Shown here piece after piece: positions 51,958 to 61,051 of a stretch of DNA of 64,000 nt. This DNA comes from Lewinellaceae bacterium (GTDB lineage Bacteria > Bacteroidota > Bacteroidia > Chitinophagales > Saprospiraceae). The notes below the pieces were generated by a model that made no database searches, was not told the origin of the DNA, and saw only the letters and a list, made by a program, of their open reading frames with translations. A program made the position numbers and the translations under genes. Position 1 is the first letter of the stretch; every line of letters begins with the position of its first letter. The stretch covers positions 992,001 to 1,056,000 of the forward strand of contig JACJXW010000004.1 of the NCBI GenBank assembly GCA_020636405.1. The letters are read 5' to 3'.

Positions 51958-52539
51958 TTATTCCCCGGAGGCCACCTCCAGGCCGTCCATAAACCCATAA
52001 TCGGAGAGGAGGGCCAGGCGGACAGATGCTGCCCTTTCTTTCAACCGTTCGGCGAGCAGGGTTTCGACCTCCTTCATCAGGGCAGGCCTGGCTTGTTCGG
52101 TTTCCATCCAGAGTACCACTTTTACCTGTTCGGGGGTCTGCATGATGGCGTAGGCGCGGGCCCAGAACCGCCAGTCGTTTTCAGTGACGGGCAACAGATG
52201 AAGAGCGGGTAACAGGCGACGAAACAACCACTTGCGGTTGTAATACTGCCAGATGGCGTCGATGGCCAGCAGCGTATCTTCAACTTTGTAGGCGATGGTC
52301 TCCACAAAATCAGCGGGCCGGGCCAGAATGGCCTCCAGCGGGTTCTCTTCCTGCCAGTCGTGACGGCGCCGGAAGTTTTTGATCTCAAACAGGAACAATT
52401 CTTCCCCGAGTACGCCCAGAAAATCAACCCCCTTCAGGCCGCTGCCACTCAATCCCTTATAAAAGCGGTGTGCGTCGTACTTTTTGATCACCCACTCCTC
52501 ACTGAAACGGAAGTGCAGGCCGCTTTCGATGAATTCCAT
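51958..52539 (-). CDS. Hypothetical protein, nuclease-like core possible
   Basis: A 193-residue cytoplasmic protein. The element GLKGVDFLGVLGEELFLFEIKNFRRRHDW resembles the GxDFL...ELxLxEIKxF strand-turn-strand core of PD-(D/E)xK nucleases. The remainder is helical with many aromatic residues and ends in SDYGFMDGLEVA. No other domain is recognised. ATG 52539 is preferred, since upstream codons translate the gcacgaat repeat. It lies upstream of the TolC operon on the same strand with a 124-base gap. Nuclease assignment is tentative. Confidence 0.55.
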   Translation of the reverse strand: MEFIESGLHFRFSEEWVIKKYDAHRFYKGLSGSGLKGVDFLGVLGEELFLFEIKNFRRRHDWQEENPLEAILARPADFVETIAYKVEDTLLAIDAIWQYYNRKWLFRRLLPALHLLPVTENDWRFWARAYAIMQTPEQVKVVLWMETEQARPALMKEVETLLAERLKERAASVRLALLSDYGFMDGLEVASGE

Positions 52540-52555
52540 GGATCTCTTGTGTATA

Positions 52556-52634
52556 AGTGCATTTGTGCTTTGGTGCATTCGTGCATATGTGTATGCGGCC
52601 CGAATGCACCAAAGCGCGAATACACATATACACC
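52556..52634. repeat. Inverted word repeat (tgtgctttggtgcattcg / cgaatgcaccaaagcgcg)
   Basis: Words of the family gtgcatttgtg/gtgcattcgtgcatatgtgtat face their inverse cgaatgcaccaaagcgcgaatacacatatacac. GCTTTGGTGCATTCG (52567-52581) and CGAATGCACCAAAGC (52601-52615) form a perfect 15-bp stem. It lies between two divergent genes and could terminate or insulate, but may be only repeat expansion. Confidence 0.6.
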
Positions 52635-52716
52635 CAAATTGTCTTCCTCTTGTTAATAAACCTGCCCCGAATTTACTATTTTCAATACTTGTCTGTCACC
52701 CGCAAATTTTAAAGCT

Positions 52717-54411
52717 ATGAAATGTTTTCTACACGCCCTTGTATTCCTGTCCTTTATTTTGGCTGCCGAAGCGCAGGCTGGCTGGCCAATACCAGGTGCG
52801 CCGGGGAACGTTCCGATGCCGCCGCCGCCGCCGGTGCGCACCATGGCCGAATGGGAAGAAGTGCAGGCCATCGTCATCACCTGGGATCCCGATTATACGC
52901 AGATACTGAAGGAGGTCGTTCGCCACAGCCAGGCGGAGTGCCGGGTTCTGATCATTACCACCCAGCCAGCCGTGCTCGAGGCTTTCCTGCGGTCGGAAAA
53001 TGTGCCGATGGAAAATGTGGGGTTCATCGAGGCCGATTTTAATTCCGTCTGGATCCGGGACTACGGCCCCTGGTCCGTCTATCACAACGACGTGGACAGC
53101 CTGATGATCGTCGACTGGATCTATGACGACACGACCCGGACCCGCGATGATACCCTCTCCCGACGAGTGGCGCAACAACTGGGCCTGCCCATCTACGAGG
53201 CCACCGAACCGCCCTACGACTGGGTGCATGCCGGCGGCAACAACCTGCAGGATGGCATGGGCTCCCTGCTCTCCTCCGAACTGGTGCTGGAAACCAACCC
53301 GGATAAGGCCTGGGAGGAGATCGAGGCCATCGCTCAGGCCTTCCTGGGAATCAGTCCCGGACGGTATTTTACCCTGCCCACCCTGCCTTACGACTCCATC
53401 CACCATCTGGACATGCATATGCGGTTCCTGGACGAGGAAACCCTCCTCATCGGGGAGTACCCGGAAGGCGTGGCCGACGGGCCGCAGATCGAAGAGAATG
53501 TAGCTTTGCTTCAGCAGTTGACGACTGCCTTTGGGAACCCCTACCAGATCGTCCGTATCCCCATGCCGCCCGATGCCTGGGGGCGCTACCCGGACGAGGG
53601 CGGGTATTACCGTACCTACACCAACGGCATTTTCGTTAATAAGACGTATCTGCTGCCCATTTACGAAGAACAGTACGATACGACAGCCCTGCGCATCCAC
53701 CGGGAGTTGCTGCCCGGCTACAATATTGTGGGCATCGACTGTGACGCCATCGTCGACAATTTCGGCGCCATCCACTGCATCACCAAGCTGGTGGGCGTCA
53801 ACGAGCCTCTGCGGATCGCCCATGCCCGCCTGCGGGATACCGAAAACAATGCGGGACCCTACCCGGTGAAGGCCATCATTCAGCACCGCAGCGGGGTCGC
53901 TAATGCTACCCTGTACTACCGCACCGCGCCGGAAAGCCTTTACACCGCCCTTCCCATGATGCTGGAGGATGCTCAGGCTTCCATCTGGAGCGCTTTTATA
54001 CCTTCCCAGCCGGCGCACACCGAGGTACAGTACTACATCCATGCCACGGCCAACTCCGGCAAGGAGCAGGTGCGGCCCATGGCCGCCCCGGAGGGGTACT
54101 TTCGGTTTCGGGTGCTGCCGCCCTCCGGCGTGGGCGAGCGCCCTACACAATCGGAAGCGCTGAATTTACGCCTTTACCCCAATCCGGCCAGGGAAGTGGT
54201 GCGCCTCTGCTTTACCAGTACAAAGGCGATGCCGGCCCGGCTGGAGCTGGTTAATGCACGGGGGCAGGTGGTGTGGTCGGCCAGCGAGCGGCTGCCGGCA
54301 GGGAAGCACGAGGTTGCCTTGCCGGTGAAGGGCCTGCCCGGTGGCGTGTACCGGTTATCGGCTGTTTATGCAAGAGGAAGGATCAGCCGGGGCCTGGTGG
54401 TGGAGCGGTAG
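52717..54411 (+). CDS. T9SS-secreted peptidylarginine/agmatine-deiminase-like protein A
   Basis: A 564-residue exported protein with a signal peptide (MKCFLHALVFLSFILAAEAQ), a deiminase domain (about 35-375), a beta domain, and a T9SS sorting domain at the end (LRLYPNPAREVVRLCF, GQVV, GGVYRLSAVY). The catalytic set of the porphyromonad PAD/agmatine deiminase family is visible: Asp115 in IRDYGPW, His230/Asp232 in HHLDMHMRF, Asn303 in YTNGIFVN and nucleophile Cys354 in GAIHCITK. It should hydrolyse guanidino groups, possibly protein-bound arginine outside the cell. A close paralog lies 1.3 kb downstream. Confidence 0.85.
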   Translation: MKCFLHALVFLSFILAAEAQAGWPIPGAPGNVPMPPPPPVRTMAEWEEVQAIVITWDPDYTQILKEVVRHSQAECRVLIITTQPAVLEAFLRSENVPMENVGFIEADFNSVWIRDYGPWSVYHNDVDSLMIVDWIYDDTTRTRDDTLSRRVAQQLGLPIYEATEPPYDWVHAGGNNLQDGMGSLLSSELVLETNPDKAWEEIEAIAQAFLGISPGRYFTLPTLPYDSIHHLDMHMRFLDEETLLIGEYPEGVADGPQIEENVALLQQLTTAFGNPYQIVRIPMPPDAWGRYPDEGGYYRTYTNGIFVNKTYLLPIYEEQYDTTALRIHRELLPGYNIVGIDCDAIVDNFGAIHCITKLVGVNEPLRIAHARLRDTENNAGPYPVKAIIQHRSGVANATLYYRTAPESLYTALPMMLEDAQASIWSAFIPSQPAHTEVQYYIHATANSGKEQVRPMAAPEGYFRFRVLPPSGVGERPTQSEALNLRLYPNPAREVVRLCFTSTKAMPARLELVNARGQVVWSASERLPAGKHEVALPVKGLPGGVYRLSAVYARGRISRGLVVER

Positions 54412-54656
54412 GAGCGGATCGAAACGGGTGTTATGGGCGTCAATACCATCGCCGGCAATTTCTTCAAAAATTATATTAGATTCGGACATAAAGAAATGGT
54501 AATGTCAATCTAGAACTCCTTGAAATTTGGAGCGTTTTTCCGACTTCCCATTTACTCTGTCAGTCGCTTCGCTCGTGTCCGATTTCCGACTTGATCTAAT
54601 ACCGCAAAATCGCAAGAAAGTCGACAAAATATACTTTAACTCCAGAATATGATAGA
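54412..54656. other. Junction between secreted deiminase A and the AT-rich serine hydrolase
   Basis: No gene. The sequence becomes AT-rich from about 54460 and includes a 'ctgtcagtcgcttcgctcgtgtccgatttccgac' stretch that recalls the dispersed ggaaatcgg repeats on the other strand. It marks the left boundary of the atypical segment that holds the next gene. Confidence 0.45.
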
Positions 54657-55694
54657 ATGACTAAGAAACAAACTCAACGAATTCTCAGAATAGTACTGCT
54701 TGTTGGAACTATAACCTCCATGTTTTTCGTACCATGGATTTTGGTAAGAGCTTGGATATTGCCACTACCCGATACGGTTCAAGAACAAGTACATGAGGCT
54801 ATTAATTATGGATTTGATGGAATGATCGTTTATGTAGATCAAGGGGGAAAAGAACCGGAATTTTGTGCTGCCGGATGGAAAAACAGGGAAAACAAAATCC
54901 CAGCAGATCCACATTCCTTATTCAAGATAGCTAGCATTGGCAAATTATATGATGCTGTTGCCATCACGAAATTGGTTAGCGACGAAAGCTTATCATTGGA
55001 TAAAACACTTGCAGATTACTTTCCGGAACTTGTGGGGCGAATTGAAAATGCAGATAAAATCACCTTGAGAATGCTGGTGCAGCATCGTAGTGGCATTCCT
55101 AATTTAACGGACACTCCAAATTATTGGACTAACCCACCCAAAAGTAGTGAAGAAGCGCTGGAAAGAGTACTTGATCTACCGGCTGATTTTGAACCCGATA
55201 AAAAATATGAATATTCCAACACCAATTATTTGTTGATTTCGGAACTTATAGAAAAAGTAACGGGCACGAGCAAATTCCAATATATCAAGGAAGAAATTTT
55301 AATGCCATTAGGATTGAAAAACACCTACGGCTCGATTCACGATGTAGATATGGATGATGTTATGAGTGGCTACTATGTTGGCGTTGATGAGGATATCAAG
55401 ACGGCTGACTATGGTTCAATGTTGGCGACAGCACAGGATGTGGGCCTATTCTTGAGGGCATTAAACGATGGATCATTGTTTGATAAAGGGGAACAGGAAA
55501 TCTATTCTTCAATTTACAAGTATAATCATACAGGATTGATTCCGGGCTATCAGAGTATAGCAAAATATCACAAAGACATCGATGCAGTTGTTATTCAATT
55601 TGCAAATACGACTGACTTTGAAGGATACAACTGGAGTTTGTCGGAGATTATGTATAACCGTATTGTTAAAATACTGAGAAGAAAAAAAAAGTAA
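54657..55694 (+). CDS. Serine hydrolase of the beta-lactamase/class C family
   Basis: A 345-residue protein with an N-terminal transmembrane or signal segment (residues 9-32). The penicillin-binding/beta-lactamase-like domain carries SxxK at 93-96 (Ser-Ile-Gly-Lys in FKIASIGKLYD), YSN at 186-188 (EYSNTNY) and HTG in NHTGLIPGYQS. Class C-like hydrolases of this family act on cell-wall or ester substrates; a secreted D-alanyl or ester hydrolase is possible. The gene is visibly AT-rich with AT-ending codons, unlike both flanking genes, so it was probably acquired. Its insertion separates two close paralogs. Confidence 0.85.
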   Translation: MTKKQTQRILRIVLLVGTITSMFFVPWILVRAWILPLPDTVQEQVHEAINYGFDGMIVYVDQGGKEPEFCAAGWKNRENKIPADPHSLFKIASIGKLYDAVAITKLVSDESLSLDKTLADYFPELVGRIENADKITLRMLVQHRSGIPNLTDTPNYWTNPPKSSEEALERVLDLPADFEPDKKYEYSNTNYLLISELIEKVTGTSKFQYIKEEILMPLGLKNTYGSIHDVDMDDVMSGYYVGVDEDIKTADYGSMLATAQDVGLFLRALNDGSLFDKGEQEIYSSIYKYNHTGLIPGYQSIAKYHKDIDAVVIQFANTTDFEGYNWSLSEIMYNRIVKILRRKKK

Positions 55695-55753
55695 ATCCCC
55701 ACTTCCCCTATCTTTAGGCCTCTACTATTTGCACCAGAACCAAACGCCGGATC

Positions 55754-57502
55754 ATGACAAAATGGTTGTTCTTCCTGTTGGCCAGTATCTGTTTCCTGCC
55801 AGCCTTTGCCCAGCCGGTAACCTTCCCGCACTATCCCACTCCGGAGGAGGCACAGGAGATGGAGGCCTTTATCGATTCGCTGCAGGCCCTCACGCCCCTC
55901 GTTACGCCCGAGCCCCCGCCGGCGCCGGTGCGCACCATGGCCGAATGGGAGGAGATACAGGCCATCGCCATCAGCTGGACGCAGCAGTACGCGGAGATCC
56001 TGATCGAGATCGTGCGGCACAGTGCGCCGGAGTGCACCGTGATCGTTATTGCCTCCAATGCCAATTCCGTTTCCAATCAGTTGCAGAATGCCGGCGTGCC
56101 AATGGATAATGTGGAGATCATCAATGCCCCCTACAATTCCGTCTGGATACGGGACTACGGCCCCTGGTCGGTCTACCACAACGACGTCGACAGCCTGATG
56201 ATCGTCGACTGGATCTACAACCGCCCCTGGCGGCCGGAGGACGACCTCATCCCCACGGTGCTAGCCGAGCATTTCAACCTGCCCATCTACGAGGCCACCA
56301 CGGCGCCCTACGACTGGATACACACCGGCGGCAACAACCTGCGCGACGGTATGGGCACCAATTTTTCCTCTGAGCTCGTCCTGGAGGAAAACCCCGGTAA
56401 AACCGAAGCCGAGATCGACGCCATCGCCCGGGCCTACCTGGGCGCCAGCCGCTATGTCAAATTTCCCAACCTGCCCTACGACCTCATCCACCACATTGAC
56501 ATGCACATGCGCTTCATCGATGAGGAAACGGTCATCATCGGGGAGTACCCGGAAGGCGTGGCCGACGGGCCGCAGATCGAAGAGAATATAGAATACCTGG
56601 TGAATGAAGTGCCTACCGCCTTCGGCAATCCTTTCAAAGTGATCCGTATTCTCATGCCGCCCGACGGCAATGGCCGCTACCCGAATAACAATGGCGACTA
56701 CCGTACGTATACCAACTCCATTTTCGTCAACAAAACCATCCTCGTACCCATCTACGAGGAACGTTATGACACCACAGCCCTGCGCATCTACCGGGAGGCC
56801 TTGCCCGGTTATAACGTGGTGGGCATCGATTGCAACGCCATCATTCCCGCCTACGGGGCCATCCATTGCATCACCAAACTGATCGGCGTGAACGACCCAT
56901 TGTGGATCGCCCATGCCCGGCTGCGGGATACGGAAAACCAAACGGAGCCTTATCCGGTGGAGGCTATTATCCAGCACCGCAGTGGGATCGCTCAGGCCAC
57001 GCTCTACTACCGTACCGGTGCAGACGGGCCCTACACTGCCGTGCCCATGGCCCTGGAAGACGCGGCGGCATCGCTCTGGAGCGCCGAAATTCCCCCTCAG
57101 CCGGCACAAACGGAAATACAGTATTACATCCACGCTGTTGCCCATTCCGGCAAAGAGCAGGTGCGTCCTATGGTGGCGCCGGAGGGGTATTTCCGCTTCC
57201 GGGTGAAGGGCGCTATTTCTTCGAACGAAGCCCTTAACCCGGTGGAAACACTGAAGCTTGAAATTTATCCCAATCCGGCCAGCGAACTGGCCCGTTTGTG
57301 TCTGGAGTCCCGGAATGCCCAGTCGGTCTTTATCGAACTGGCCAACCAGCAGGGCCAGGTGGTGTGGCGGGCGACGGAGTGGCTGCCGGCAGGGGTACGG
57401 GAGCTGCCGGTGCCGGTGGGCCGCCTGGCGAGGGGGACCTACCTCTTATCAGTTGTTGGCGAAAAGGAACGGATCAGCCGGGCGTTGGTGTTGGGCAAGT
57501 GA
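55754..57502 (+). CDS. T9SS-secreted peptidylarginine/agmatine-deiminase-like protein B
   Basis: A 582-residue paralog of the protein at 52717, sharing most of its length (VRTMAEWEE, NSVWIRDYGPWSVYHNDVDSLMIVDWIY, EYPEGVADGPQIEEN). It has a signal peptide (MTKWLFFLLASICFLPAFAQ), a Pro-rich linker, the deiminase domain with catalytic residues Asp134, His247/Asp249, Asn321 and Cys372 (GAIHCITK), and a T9SS sorting domain (LEIYPNPASELARLCL, GQVVW, RGTYLLSVV). Both copies keep the catalytic set, so both are presumably active. Presence of two copies suggests distinct substrates or regulation. Confidence 0.85.
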   Translation: MTKWLFFLLASICFLPAFAQPVTFPHYPTPEEAQEMEAFIDSLQALTPLVTPEPPPAPVRTMAEWEEIQAIAISWTQQYAEILIEIVRHSAPECTVIVIASNANSVSNQLQNAGVPMDNVEIINAPYNSVWIRDYGPWSVYHNDVDSLMIVDWIYNRPWRPEDDLIPTVLAEHFNLPIYEATTAPYDWIHTGGNNLRDGMGTNFSSELVLEENPGKTEAEIDAIARAYLGASRYVKFPNLPYDLIHHIDMHMRFIDEETVIIGEYPEGVADGPQIEENIEYLVNEVPTAFGNPFKVIRILMPPDGNGRYPNNNGDYRTYTNSIFVNKTILVPIYEERYDTTALRIYREALPGYNVVGIDCNAIIPAYGAIHCITKLIGVNDPLWIAHARLRDTENQTEPYPVEAIIQHRSGIAQATLYYRTGADGPYTAVPMALEDAAASLWSAEIPPQPAQTEIQYYIHAVAHSGKEQVRPMVAPEGYFRFRVKGAISSNEALNPVETLKLEIYPNPASELARLCLESRNAQSVFIELANQQGQVVWRATEWLPAGVRELPVPVGRLARGTYLLSVVGEKERISRALVLGK

Positions 57503-57747
57503 GCAAGGGCACCGGCCAATGTCGACTACTTTCCAAATTAGCGGCGGACAGGCTTGGTGGCTACCTGCATCCGGCATAATTTTACCGGGTATTTTGTCAT
57601 TGGCAACCATTTGCCACTCCGGCCCAAAATGCCTGATTTTGCCCCGCTCCTGTCGCCTATGCGCCAAAGCCGCTCCGGCGAAGGCGCGAAGGGCGAAAAT
57701 GCCGGGTGGAGATAGGCCTAAATAGTTGCTGTCATTGCTATTTATCC

Positions 57748-59655
57748 ATGCGATACCTCATTTATTTTCTTCTTCTCTTCACCGCTTTCCTGCTGCTTTT
57801 CTGCAGCAGGGAACTGCCGGAAGCTACCGGGGGGCAGTACCTCAACCTGGCCGAGGGGGTGCAGTATGTGGGTATGAACACCTGCAAATCCTGCCACCCG
57901 AATGTACATGCCACCTTCATCCACACCGGAATGGGGCGTTCCTTCGACAGGGCGACACGGCAAAAATCCGACGCTACCTTCGGCGAGCACGCCCTGGCCT
58001 ACGATACGGCTTCCAACCTGTACTATAAACCTTTCTTCCGCGATAGCGTCATGTACGTCCTGGAGTTTCGCCTGGAAGGCGGCGACACCGTGCATCAGCG
58101 GCTGGAACGCATCGACTACATCGTCGGCTCCGGCCAGCACACCAATTCTCATATCGTAGACTTCAACGGCTACATCTACCAGGCGCCCGTAACTTATTAC
58201 ACCCAGGAAGGGCGCTGGGACATGGCGCCCGGCTTTCGGGGCGACAACATCCGCTTCGGCCGTCTGCTGACTGCCGAATGCATTACCTGCCACAACCACC
58301 TGCCGGATCTGGTGGAGGGCTCGCTCAACAAATACAGCCGGATGCCTACGGGTATCGAGTGCGAGCGCTGCCACGGGCCGGGGGAGGTGCACGCCCGGGA
58401 AAAGCTGGCGGGCCATATCGTAGACACCTCGAAGTTCATCGATTATACGATCGTGACCCCCAGCGACCTGTCCAGGGACCTGCAGATGGACCTCTGCCAG
58501 CGCTGCCACCTGCAGGGCATCGCCGTATTGAACGAGGGCAAGGATTTTTTCGACTTCAAACCCGGCATGCGGCTACAGGAGGTATTCAACGTTTTTCTGC
58601 CCCGGTATACCAACTCTCACGAGCGCTTCATCATGGCCTCCCAGGCTGACCGGCTGCGCCTCAGCCCCTGCTACCTGCAGTCGGACATGACTTGTATCAC
58701 CTGTCACAACCCGCACCAGAGCATAGAGGCTACCGACAAGAGCCGGTACAATAACGCCTGCCTCAATTGTCATGGCAAGCAGCGGCAAGCAGCCTGTTCC
58801 GCACCCATGGCCGAGCGCCTGGCTGAAGAAGACGACTGCAGCGGCTGCCATATGCCCCGGTCGGGTAGCATTGACATCCCCCATGTCAACATCACCGACC
58901 ACTACATCAGCCGCAGCAACGTCAAGGGCAGGGAACGCCAGGAGGTGCCCTCGGGATCCCCTGATTTCCTGGGCCTGCAGATCCTGACCAAGGAAAAGGC
59001 TACCCCGCTTGAGATGGCCAAAGGTTACCTTGCGTTGTATGATAAATATGTACAATCGGCAGTAATGTTGGATTCCGCCTGGTTCTACCTGGGCAGGTCC
59101 GATGCCTCTCCGGGGCAAAAACAGGCCACTCTCCTACACTATTACTTCGCCCGGGAGGACTACCCTGCCATCGTAGAGCTGGCGGCTCCCCTCCAGCCCA
59201 GGGAATTGACGGACGGCTGGGCAGCGTACCACTGCGGGGAAGCCTATTACAAAACGGGGGATTTTTCCCGCGCCCTGTCCTTTTACCAACGGGCTACCAG
59301 CCTATTGCCCTACAACCTGGATTTTCAGGAAAAAATGGGCGCCGCCTACATTCAGCATCAGCAATTACCCAAAGCCATCGAGACCCTGGAGTGGGTGCTT
59401 AAGGAGAATCCCAAACGGCCGGTTGCCCTTTCCAACCTGGGGTACGCCTGTGTCCTTCAAGGGCAGTTTCAACAGGCCGAAAGCTTTTATGACCGGGCCA
59501 TTGCTCTGGACCCTGACTACGAGCAGGCATTGCTCAACAAGGCAGCAGTGCGCCTGCTGCAAAAGGATACGGAGGAGGCTAAGAAGCTGATCGAAAGGGT
59601 GCTGAAGATCAATCCGGAGAATCGGCAGGCGCTGGCGATTTGGGGGCAGCTTTAG
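57748..59655 (+). CDS. Seven-haem c-type cytochrome lipoprotein with TPR domain
   Basis: A 635-residue exported protein. The signal ends in LLLFCSRE, a lipoprotein-type box. Seven CxxCH motifs are visible (CKSCH, CITCH, CERCH, CQRCH, CITCH, CLNCH, CSGCH) between residues 40 and 370, with several extra His as distal ligands. The C-terminal ~200 residues are tetratricopeptide repeats (YYFAREDYPAIVELAAPL, GEAYYKTGDFSRALSFYQRATSLLPYN, QGQFQQAESFYDRAIALDPDYEQALLNKAAVRLLQKD). Multi-haem cytochromes move electrons in the periplasm; the TPR part probably holds partners. The ATG at 57748 starts the signal; the frame opens earlier at 57706. Confidence 0.85.
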   Translation: MRYLIYFLLLFTAFLLLFCSRELPEATGGQYLNLAEGVQYVGMNTCKSCHPNVHATFIHTGMGRSFDRATRQKSDATFGEHALAYDTASNLYYKPFFRDSVMYVLEFRLEGGDTVHQRLERIDYIVGSGQHTNSHIVDFNGYIYQAPVTYYTQEGRWDMAPGFRGDNIRFGRLLTAECITCHNHLPDLVEGSLNKYSRMPTGIECERCHGPGEVHAREKLAGHIVDTSKFIDYTIVTPSDLSRDLQMDLCQRCHLQGIAVLNEGKDFFDFKPGMRLQEVFNVFLPRYTNSHERFIMASQADRLRLSPCYLQSDMTCITCHNPHQSIEATDKSRYNNACLNCHGKQRQAACSAPMAERLAEEDDCSGCHMPRSGSIDIPHVNITDHYISRSNVKGRERQEVPSGSPDFLGLQILTKEKATPLEMAKGYLALYDKYVQSAVMLDSAWFYLGRSDASPGQKQATLLHYYFAREDYPAIVELAAPLQPRELTDGWAAYHCGEAYYKTGDFSRALSFYQRATSLLPYNLDFQEKMGAAYIQHQQLPKAIETLEWVLKENPKRPVALSNLGYACVLQGQFQQAESFYDRAIALDPDYEQALLNKAAVRLLQKDTEEAKKLIERVLKINPENRQALAIWGQL

Positions 59656-59663
59656 TGGTGCGG

Positions 59664-59964
59664 GTGTGTATAACAAATTGCACAGTCAAACGGCTAAATG
59701 CTTGCCAAACCCCGAAGGGGTGATATATAATTGCCTGGGGCAACGCCCCAGGAAGGAAAAGGCAGTTGGCCCTGAGCCCTGTAAGGGCGGCACCCTGCTT
59801 GTTTCGCCCCTTCGGCTCGCCGCCAAAGGCTATGGCCGACGGAGGCAGGGCTCGACCACCAATATTAACCTAACCGGGGGCGTTGCCCCCGGCTGGAATA
59901 TCCCGCCCTTTCAGGGCTTTTTAGCCCCAGATTCGCATGATTTTGTGCAATTAGTTATACACAC
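59664..59964. mobile_element. 301-bp MITE-like element with 21-bp terminal inverted repeats
   Basis: GTGTGTATAACAAATTGCACA (59664-59684) and TGTGCAATTAGTTATACACAC (59944-59964) are inverted copies differing at one position. The 301-base segment has no plausible gene and is packed with palindromes: CCCCgaaGGGG (59710-59720), CCTGGGGcaacGCCCCAGG (59734-59752) and CCGGGGGcgttGCCCCCGG (59874-59892), plus looser ones around gagccctgtaagggcgg and ccgccctttcagggcttt. It ends 73 bases before the next gene. The same style of stacked palindromes is seen at 16281-16504. Confidence 0.65.
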
Positions 59965-60037
59965 GGTGCGCTTATCCCATCCGCCAATTTCAAAAAAATC
60001 CCTACCTTACTGGTACGCTCAAAAACCTTTTACCATC

Positions 60038-61051
60038 ATGCAACGCCACGTCTATCGCCTCCATTCCGGAAGCCTCGCCTATATGGATCTTGTCGAAGAA
60101 GAGCTGGCTGATCCCGCTCCGGGAGAAGTTACTATTGAAGTGAAAGCCATCGGGTTGAACTTTGCCGACATCTTTGCCATCTGGGGCCTGTACAGCGCAA
60201 CGCCGGAGGGCGAGTTCGTACCGGGCCTGGAGTATGCAGGAGTGGTGGCCAGGGTAGGGGAGGGCGTTACCCATCTCCGGGAAGGCGACGCAGTGATGGG
60301 CGTGATCCGTTTTGGTGCATACGCAACCCATTTGAACATCGACGCCCGTTATGTACTGCCGCTGCCCCCCGGCTGGAGTTTCGAACAAGGCGCCGCCTAT
60401 CCGGTGCAGGTGCTTACGGCTTATTACGCGTTGAAAGAGCTGGGGGCTATCCGACAGGGGCAGACGGTGCTCATCCACAGCGCCGCCGGCGGGGTCGGCA
60501 TCTGGGCCAACCGCATTGCCAAACAATATGGCGCCTTTACGATCGGAACGGTGGGCAGCCCTCAGAAGCTGGACTTCCTTCGCCAGGAGGGATATGATAA
60601 GGGCATTGTTCGCAGCGGGCGTTTCCGAACGGACCTGGAGGTAGCCCTGGCCGGGCAGGAACTTCACCTCATCATGGAGTGCATCGGCGGAAAGATCCTG
60701 AAAGACGGTTATGATATGCTCGCCCCCCAGGGCCGTATGATCGTGTACGGCTCGGCCCGTTATGCCTCCGTCGGCAACCGCCCCAACTACCTGAAACTGG
60801 CCTGGTACTACCTCACCCGCCCCCGGATAGACCCCCAGCGAATGATCGAATCCAACAAGGGTATCCTGGGTTTCAACCTCATATGGCTCTACCATAGAGT
60901 AGAACTCCTGCATCAACTGCTGGGCGAACTCGAGAAGATGGACCTGGGAAAACCCCATGTCGGCCATACTTTCCCATGGGGGCAGCTAAAGGAGGCGATC
61001 CTGCTGTTTCAATCGGGAAAAACGGTAGGTAAAGTGGTGGTGCGGGTGTAG
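60038..61051 (+). CDS. Zinc-type alcohol dehydrogenase/quinone oxidoreductase family protein
   Basis: A 337-residue MDR-superfamily protein. The N-terminal GroES-like part has ELADPAPGEVTIEVKAIGLNFADIFAIWGLY and a VPGLEYAGVVARVGEGVTHLREGDAVMG block. The Rossmann part has IHSAAGGVGIWANRIAKQYGAFTIGTVGS (NADPH-binding Ala-Gly-Gly-Val-Gly). The catalytic zinc Cys residues are not conserved, which places it with the quinone oxidoreductase/VAT-1 branch. The frame extends upstream through the palindromic element; ATG 60038 begins the family N-terminus and is used. Confidence 0.88.
   Translation: MQRHVYRLHSGSLAYMDLVEEELADPAPGEVTIEVKAIGLNFADIFAIWGLYSATPEGEFVPGLEYAGVVARVGEGVTHLREGDAVMGVIRFGAYATHLNIDARYVLPLPPGWSFEQGAAYPVQVLTAYYALKELGAIRQGQTVLIHSAAGGVGIWANRIAKQYGAFTIGTVGSPQKLDFLRQEGYDKGIVRSGRFRTDLEVALAGQELHLIMECIGGKILKDGYDMLAPQGRMIVYGSARYASVGNRPNYLKLAWYYLTRPRIDPQRMIESNKGILGFNLIWLYHRVELLHQLLGELEKMDLGKPHVGHTFPWGQLKEAILLFQSGKTVGKVVVRV

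Noticed and set aside
52729..54150. 473-codon minus-strand frame over deiminase A
   Set aside because: It is a mirror frame of the deiminase; the same shadow appears over the paralog at 56261-57145.
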